A stretch of DNA of 25,473 bases, taken from assembly GCF_934754625.1 (NCBI RefSeq), contig NZ_CAKVIU010000035.1; one strand, written 5' to 3'. Numbering within the stretch: the first letter of the stretch is position 1; each line of letters begins with the position of its first letter. Under the pieces are notes generated by a model. It had not been told where the DNA came from. It made no database searches and worked only from the letters and a program-made list of their open reading frames with translations. A program made the position numbers and the translations under genes. Of the stretch, positions 22,000 to 25,473 are shown in pieces. The DNA comes from Catenibacterium sp900764725. GTDB taxonomy: Bacteria > Bacillota_I > Bacilli_A > Erysipelotrichales > Coprobacillaceae.

Positions 22000-22579
22000 T
22001 TTCCCACCAGTTATAATTTCTTACTTCTTCACTTACTTCTGGCTCTTCTTCTTGATATTTCTTTATATAATTCTTAGAATGAGCCCAGTTTTCTAATACT
22101 CTTTCAATATATCTAAAAGAGAGTGCATTAGATTTTACTGCTTCCCTTAGGGCAGATACAATCATTTCATCATCATATCCAGTTCTTTTAAACTGATTGA
22201 TATATTCAATATCCATCGTACTCATTGTACGTCCAAAAGCATCTTCAAATATTTCAACAAGATTAACTTCTTCTTTCTTCTCTACCTTCATACCTAGTAA
22301 TAGCTTTTCTAAAGGTTTAAAGTCAATTTTTAAGTTAATTCTATCTAGATAATGTTGATCAACAAGTCTAATCATAATATCATCAATTTCTTTAATAGAT
22401 AAAGAAGAGAATTCCGCAATCTTTTGAGGATATATAGGTCTTACACCTAAATCATCTAATGTCATCATCAATAATAATATATGTGTTTCTTCATCTTTTA
22501 GTCCTATAGACTTTCCTTTAAGTAATAATAGCTTCTTAAAGTCTATACATTGGTAATCTTTCAATATTTCTATACTCAT
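21992..22579 (-). CDS. dnaD: DnaD-type replication initiation protein
   Basis: 195 residues. The N-terminal winged-helix domain (about 1–100) is followed by a DnaD/DnaB C-terminal domain (about 108–165) with the diagnostic YxxxIxxxW-like motif YIERVLENW near residues 156–164 and an acidic tail ending in NWWEND. DnaD remodels origin and fork DNA and recruits the replicative helicase with DnaB and DnaI in Bacillota. The start ATG shares four bases (ATGA) with the end of the YpmB-like gene, and its end overlaps nth by eight bases, so the three genes form a tight operon. Confidence 0.88.
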   Translation of the reverse strand: MSIEILKDYQCIDFKKLLLLKGKSIGLKDEETHILLLMMTLDDLGVRPIYPQKIAEFSSLSIKEIDDIMIRLVDQHYLDRINLKIDFKPLEKLLLGMKVEKKEEVNLVEIFEDAFGRTMSTMDIEYINQFKRTGYDDEMIVSALREAVKSNALSFRYIERVLENWAHSKNYIKKYQEEEPEVSEEVRNYNWWEND

Positions 22580-23067
22580 AGACGATAATACTTCACAAAC
22601 TTTCCTTCATCTAAAGAGTAATAAAAATAATAGAGATGTTCATCATTCTGATATTTCCCAAAATAAACAAGATCACCATTTTCATAACCTATGGATAAAC
22701 TACTTACATTTACTTTATATTCATTATTGATTGTATTGATGACATCTTCTTGTTTAGCGATAGAACCACTATAACTATCTACTAATTTATATTTAGTATT
22801 ATAAACCTGATAGACCTTCTTTTTCTTCTTATCTTTAATACGAATAATATAGTAGGTCTTAGAGCTGTTGTATTCATTGAAGTAATCGTCATAGTTAAGT
22901 TTATATTTATTAATGATTTTATTTCTTTCTAATGCGATATCATTTTCATGATTAAAATAAGGAACATGTATATTCAACATACAGAAAGAGACAACAAGTA
23001 AAATAACCACTAACACCGCAATGATTACATGATAGATCCAGTTTTTATCTTTCTTATTATAATTCAT
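22576..23067 (-). CDS. YpmB/TseB-like single-pass envelope protein
   Basis: 163 residues from the ATG at 23067, which has GGAGG seven bases upstream; an earlier in-frame start at 23100 has none. One N-terminal membrane segment (about 10–30) is followed by an extracytoplasmic domain rich in Tyr, Lys and Asn. That domain shows two short beta-alpha repeats of the PepSY or DUF5590 sort (YYIIRIKDKKKKKVYQVYNTKYKLV and YFGKYQNDEHLYYFYYSLDEG). In Bacillus the gene ypmB (tseB) precedes aspB–asnS–dnaD–nth, and its product acts in cell elongation with PBP2A. Position before dnaD and architecture support the same family here. The assignment depends largely on context; sequence similarity by eye is modest. 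Confidence 0.6.
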   Translation of the reverse strand: MNYNKKDKNWIYHVIIAVLVVILLVVSFCMLNIHVPYFNHENDIALERNKIINKYKLNYDDYFNEYNSSKTYYIIRIKDKKKKKVYQVYNTKYKLVDSYSGSIAKQEDVINTINNEYKVNVSSLSIGYENGDLVYFGKYQNDEHLYYFYYSLDEGKFVKYYRL

Positions 23068-23088
23068 AACGACCTCCATAGTGCCACT

Positions 23089-23094
23089 ATTATA
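23089..23094 (-). promoter_or_regulatory. -10 element of the ypmB-like–dnaD–nth operon
   Basis: TATAAT on the minus strand 21 bases upstream of the ATG, placed just after the metallopeptidase terminator; the -35 region is only a T tract. Confidence 0.5.
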
Positions 23095-23108
23095 GCGCAT
23101 TTATGATT

Positions 23109-23140
23109 AAAAAAAAAGAGATTCATTAATTTGAATCTCT
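23109..23140 (-). terminator. Terminator after the metallopeptidase gene
   Basis: On the minus strand AGAGATTCA, a six-base loop, TGAATCTCT, then a T run. The gene's stop codon TAA is at the loop. Confidence 0.88.
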
Positions 23141-23839
23141 ATTAGAGCTGCTTAAAATCATGAATAGAATTCTTAACATACTTGCAAGAGTAGCACATAC
23201 TCCAGCAACATAAGTTAATGCAGCAGCATAAAGCATCTGCCATGCACCAGCATATTCATTTTCATTTAAGTATTGAGATTGTAATATCGCAAGTCCTCTT
23301 TTTGATGCATTGATTTCTACTGGTAATGTAATAATCTGGAAAGCTAAGATACCACACATCAAGAAGAAACCTAAGAAAGCAAGTTTAGTTGATCCTAAAG
23401 CAAGCCCGATCATAATCGCAATCCATCCTAAATAGTTTCCTACATTACATAAAGGAATAATCGCATTTCTTACACGAATAGGCATATAGTTTTCATGATA
23501 TTGAATGGCATGACCACATTCATGAGCTGCAACTGCACATGAGGCAATAGTTGTACCATGATATATATCACTAGAAAGAGATACACTATTATTAGAAGGA
23601 TCAAAGTGATCTGATAACTCTCCATGTACTTCATAGACTGGTACATGAGTCATTCCATGAGAATCCAATATTTCTCTTGCGACCTGTGCACCTGTAATAC
23701 CACGGCTATTTTGTTTGCGACGATATTTCGCATATGTAGATTTGATCTTTGCCTGACAATATAAAGAGAAAATCATCGCAATACCTACTAAGATTGTACC
23801 AAGCATATATCCTGGATTTGTCATTAAATAATAACTCAT
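23126..23839 (-). CDS. YugP-type zinc metallopeptidase, membrane-associated
   Basis: 237 residues from the ATG at 23839, nine bases after AGGAG; starts at 23848 and 23845 are in frame but too close to that site. The protein has an N-terminal membrane segment, a zinc-peptidase motif AHECGHAIQYH (HExxH form, near residues 105–115), and two or three further hydrophobic segments, with a conserved-looking LPVEINASKRGLAIL downstream that may supply the third ligand (Glu). This matches the putative neutral zinc metallopeptidase family of B. subtilis YugP. Its substrate is unknown. It has its own -10 (TATAAT about 20 bases upstream) and terminator. Confidence 0.85.
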   Translation of the reverse strand: MSYYLMTNPGYMLGTILVGIAMIFSLYCQAKIKSTYAKYRRKQNSRGITGAQVAREILDSHGMTHVPVYEVHGELSDHFDPSNNSVSLSSDIYHGTTIASCAVAAHECGHAIQYHENYMPIRVRNAIIPLCNVGNYLGWIAIMIGLALGSTKLAFLGFFLMCGILAFQIITLPVEINASKRGLAILQSQYLNENEYAGAWQMLYAAALTYVAGVCATLASMLRILFMILSSSNRDSN

Positions 23840-23892
23840 AATCATCAACTCCTAATATTATTATACATAAAAAATATTAACTGTATATAAAC

Positions 23893-23922
23893 AAAAAAGA
23901 TGCATTAGTTCATTGCATCTTT
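23893..23922 (-). terminator. Terminator after the HU gene
   Basis: On the minus strand AAAGATGCA, a nine-base loop containing the stop codon, TGCATCTTT, then more Ts. Confidence 0.85.
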
Positions 23923-24177
23923 TAATCTATTACTTGGTTTGAAAGAAACTGTACGACTTGCAGGAATGATAATAGGTTCCTTAGTCTTAGGTGAAACACC
24001 CTTACGTTCATGGCAGTGATTGATTTTGAATGTACCGAAGCCAGAAATAAGAACTTTGTCACCATCAATCATACTTTCTACCATCGTATCAAAAACTGTA
24101 TTCACAAGAATTTCAGCGTCTTTTTTTGTTAAATCTCTTTTTTCAGAAACGATATTGATTAATTCTTTTTTATTCAC
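23905..24177 (-). CDS. hup: HU-family DNA-binding protein
   Basis: 90 residues, the exact size of HU. The body has the typical pattern MNKKELINIVSEK, then GDKVLISGFGTFKI, a beta-arm region (KGVSPKTKEPIIIPASRTVSFKPS) and a C-terminal helix (NRLKDAMN). HU dimers bend and compact DNA and assist replication and recombination. The arm tip has the intercalating proline region KEPIIIPAS. The start is GTG with AGGAGG ten bases upstream. A consensus promoter and a terminator make it a single-gene unit, and high expression is expected. Confidence 0.95.
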   Translation of the reverse strand: MNKKELINIVSEKRDLTKKDAEILVNTVFDTMVESMIDGDKVLISGFGTFKINHCHERKGVSPKTKEPIIIPASRTVSFKPSNRLKDAMN

Positions 24178-24211
24178 TTCTGTAATGCCTCCTAATAAAT
24201 TATCCTTGAGT

Positions 24212-24240
24212 AGTATAACAAAATCTATCTCCTATTTCAA
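24212..24240 (-). promoter_or_regulatory. Promoter of hup
   Basis: On the minus strand TTGAAA (24235–24240) and TATACT (24212–24217) are exactly 17 bases apart. Confidence 0.8.
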
Positions 24241-24288
24241 GAGATAAAATACAAAAAAAGCACGTAATAAAGGACATAAAATGAATTA

Positions 24289-24834
24289 CTATTTTTTTGA
24301 TTTATAGGCATTATCCCAGAACTTATTTCCTTGTTTTAAGAACTGTTTTTTAGAGAAAAATGTGATATCTAGGGAACTTTCTTTCGCAATTCTAATATCT
24401 GATGCGAACGTTTTTAATTCATTGGATACACGCCAGGTATAAGGAATATTTTCCAGTAAGAAATATGCACCAATTTTTAAAGTACCTCTATAGATTGCAT
24501 TTGTTTTCTTACAATATAATGTCATAATCTCTTGAGCATAATCACAATAATCTGTTTCATGTTCATCACAATACATGACACAATAAACTGTTTTATGATT
24601 CATTAAAGATTCATTATTTTTCATATAATCAAGCATACATGAAGGGATGGTTTGACAAGATATAGGAAACATAAAAATAAGAGTATTATTATCTTCTAAA
24701 TCTTTATCTTCTATAACTTGTAATGTTTTTATAGTGACATTATCCTTAAGGTAGTGTGAAAGCTTATATGCCTGATTATACATCACTTTATTTGTATATA
24801 TTAAACCTGATAAAATAATTAAGATTATATCCAC
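24289..24834 (-). CDS. Flavodoxin-fold NAD(P)H-dependent oxidoreductase-like protein
   Basis: 181 residues from the GTG at 24834, chosen because GGAGGTG lies seven bases upstream; a TTG at 24849 is in frame but overlaps that site. The sequence follows the flavodoxin-like fold: first strand IILIILSG and a loop with YNQAYKLSHYL, then NNTLIFMFPISCQTIPSCMLDYM (the usual aromatic/Pro flavin loop), KTVYCVMYCDEHETDYC and ALKIG-like TLKIGAYFLLEN. It is unusually rich in Cys. A flavin cofactor is probable; the substrate is unknown. It overlaps the end of the upstream, related gene by 47 bases, so the two are translated from one message. A weak hairpin with a T run at about 24256–24295 may terminate them. 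Confidence 0.6.
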   Translation of the reverse strand: MDIILIILSGLIYTNKVMYNQAYKLSHYLKDNVTIKTLQVIEDKDLEDNNTLIFMFPISCQTIPSCMLDYMKNNESLMNHKTVYCVMYCDEHETDYCDYAQEIMTLYCKKTNAIYRGTLKIGAYFLLENIPYTWRVSNELKTFASDIRIAKESSLDITFFSKKQFLKQGNKFWDNAYKSKK

Positions 24835-25333
24835 GATCAACACCTCCAAATGTCTTAAGAGAACTGTCTAATTCAGCTTCTGTACAGAAATAGGTATTAA
24901 TAGAAGAAATAGAGTAGCCTAGAAGTGAATCATGTAAGTAATTCATCAACATCTTCTGTTCCTGTTCTGATATATCACCATAACCTATAAGAAGGATTTT
25001 CTTTGATTGTTGGGCTAAAGATGCATGACAGGTTGTTCCATCTACTGAGGTATAATAAGGCTCATATGAGGCAATATTACGCTCTATAAAGGATTTTAGA
25101 GGTGTATCAAAGCATCCGCAATAGATGTGAGTCACTAGAATAATCAAAGAGGCTTGAGCAATCCATTGGCTGATGACTGAGATATCATCATGATAACGAC
25201 AAGGCATTTGTCTTTTTAAACATGTGTAATCTCCTGTACAGGGACTATATTTAATATTATTTAAATTAACGATAACACTTTCTTTGAAGAATTCTAAAGG
25301 AATATCTTTGTCAGTAATTACTATATTTTTCAT
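24788..25333 (-). CDS. Flavodoxin-fold FMN reductase-like protein with a conserved Cys motif
   Basis: 181 residues from the ATG at 25333 (GGAGGGAGGG upstream). It resembles NADPH-dependent FMN reductase or iron-sulfur flavoprotein relatives: the segment IKYSPCTGDYTCLKRQMPCRYHDD corresponds to the usual CxGCxxCxxxxxGxCxxxDD region, and LIILVTHIYCGCFDTPLKSFIERN to the flavin-binding strand and loop. The N-terminus is short and lacks the GSPRxxSxT phosphate-binding loop of larger members, as in some small Bacillota subfamilies. It is first in a two-gene unit with a second flavodoxin-like gene, and has a recognisable promoter directly after the 5S terminator. A role in redox metabolism is likely; no substrate can be named. 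Confidence 0.65.
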   Translation of the reverse strand: MKNIVITDKDIPLEFFKESVIVNLNNIKYSPCTGDYTCLKRQMPCRYHDDISVISQWIAQASLIILVTHIYCGCFDTPLKSFIERNIASYEPYYTSVDGTTCHASLAQQSKKILLIGYGDISEQEQKMLMNYLHDSLLGYSISSINTYFCTEAELDSSLKTFGGVDRGYNLNYFIRFNIYK

Positions 25334-25355
25334 CTGATATGCCCTCCCTCCCATA

Positions 25356-25384
25356 ATGATACAAGAAGAAGTAAACGAATTCAA
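25356..25384 (-). promoter_or_regulatory. Promoter of the flavodoxin-like gene pair
   Basis: On the minus strand TTGAAT (25379–25384) and TATCAT (25356–25361), spacing 17 bases, immediately after the rRNA terminator. Confidence 0.6.
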
Positions 25385-25385
25385 T

Positions 25386-25410
25386 AAAAAAAGCCCTCCA
25401 ATGGGAAGGC
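25386..25410 (-). terminator. Terminator of the rRNA operon
   Basis: On the minus strand GCCTTCC, loop CATT, GGAGGGC (seven pairs, one G·U), then seven Ts. It lies about ten bases after the 5S 3' end. Confidence 0.85.
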
Positions 25411-25419
25411 ATAAAAAAA

Positions 25420-25473
25420 GGACCTGGCAGCTTGCTATTGTCGCGTCTTCACACTATCGTCGCCGTTATGATG
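25420..25473 (-). rRNA. rrf: 5S rRNA, 3' part (cut by window edge)
   Basis: Read on the minus strand, the edge sequence has the conserved 3' landmarks of 5S rRNA: GCGACGATAGT (compare the common GCGCCGATGGTAGT), then GCGACAATAGCAAGCTGCCAGG (compare GYGAGAGTAGGACGCTGCCAGG), followed at once by a terminator. The rest of the 5S, and probably the 23S and 16S genes, should lie to the right, transcribed toward this window. The 3' end is approximate. Confidence 0.78.

Noticed and set aside
24256..24295. Terminator for the flavodoxin-like pair
   Set aside because: The only stem is about five pairs (GTAAT/ATTAC) with a large loop and four bases before the T run; too weak to list as a feature.
1..25473. 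CRISPR array, tRNA genes, prophage or defence island
   Set aside because: No regularly spaced repeats, no tRNA-like cloverleaf in any gap, and no phage or known defence genes; the only mobile DNA seen is the ISL3-type element.

Overview
This 25.5 kb window comes from an AT-rich, low-GC Gram-positive bacterium (Bacillota). The recU–class A PBP pair, the ypmB–dnaD–nth group, KtrAB, an LTA-synthase-family enzyme, L-lactate dehydrogenase, purine-rich ribosome binding sites and T-tailed terminators all fit. My best guess is a gut Erysipelotrichia-type fermenter, inferred from protein style; no taxonomic marker is complete. Most genes are on the minus strand, as is the rRNA operon whose 5S 3' end sits at the right edge.

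Left to right: (1) The end of a pentapeptide-repeat protein converges on a very large LTA-synthase-family membrane enzyme. (2) A complete ISL3-type insertion sequence (3461–5908) is flanked by an 8-bp target duplication and carries a zinc-ribbon accessory ORF (DUF6431-like), the transposase and a small acidic ORF. It landed inside the rho-independent terminator of the next operon. (3) trkA–trkH encodes a complete Trk potassium uptake system. (4) Then come proS and an intact ORF that aligns with SbcC over its whole length, including the zinc hook, but has lost every ATPase motif. (5) A second potassium system, ktrB–ktrA, follows a YjdF/DUF2238-like membrane gene. (6) ldh is divergent from a TetR-family regulator, with a cre-like site and two dyads between them. 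(7) A D,D-carboxypeptidase lipoprotein gene is divergent from recU–pbp1A. This pair converges on ypmB/tseB-like–dnaD–nth, a cluster conserved in many Bacillota. (8) A YugP-type zinc metallopeptidase, HU, and two overlapping flavodoxin-fold oxidoreductase genes follow, and then the 5S rRNA end.

Themes are envelope and osmotic homeostasis (LTA-type polymer synthesis, PBPs, carboxypeptidase, two K+ importers) and DNA repair and replication (RecU, Nth, DnaD, HU, SbcC-like). The best leads are the ATPase-dead SbcC-like protein, and the insertion sequence. The latter has hairpins inside both ends, and a long hairpin that buries the transposase ribosome binding site while its other arm carries the stop codon of the preceding ORF. 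I saw no CRISPR array, tRNA gene, prophage or obvious new defence system.
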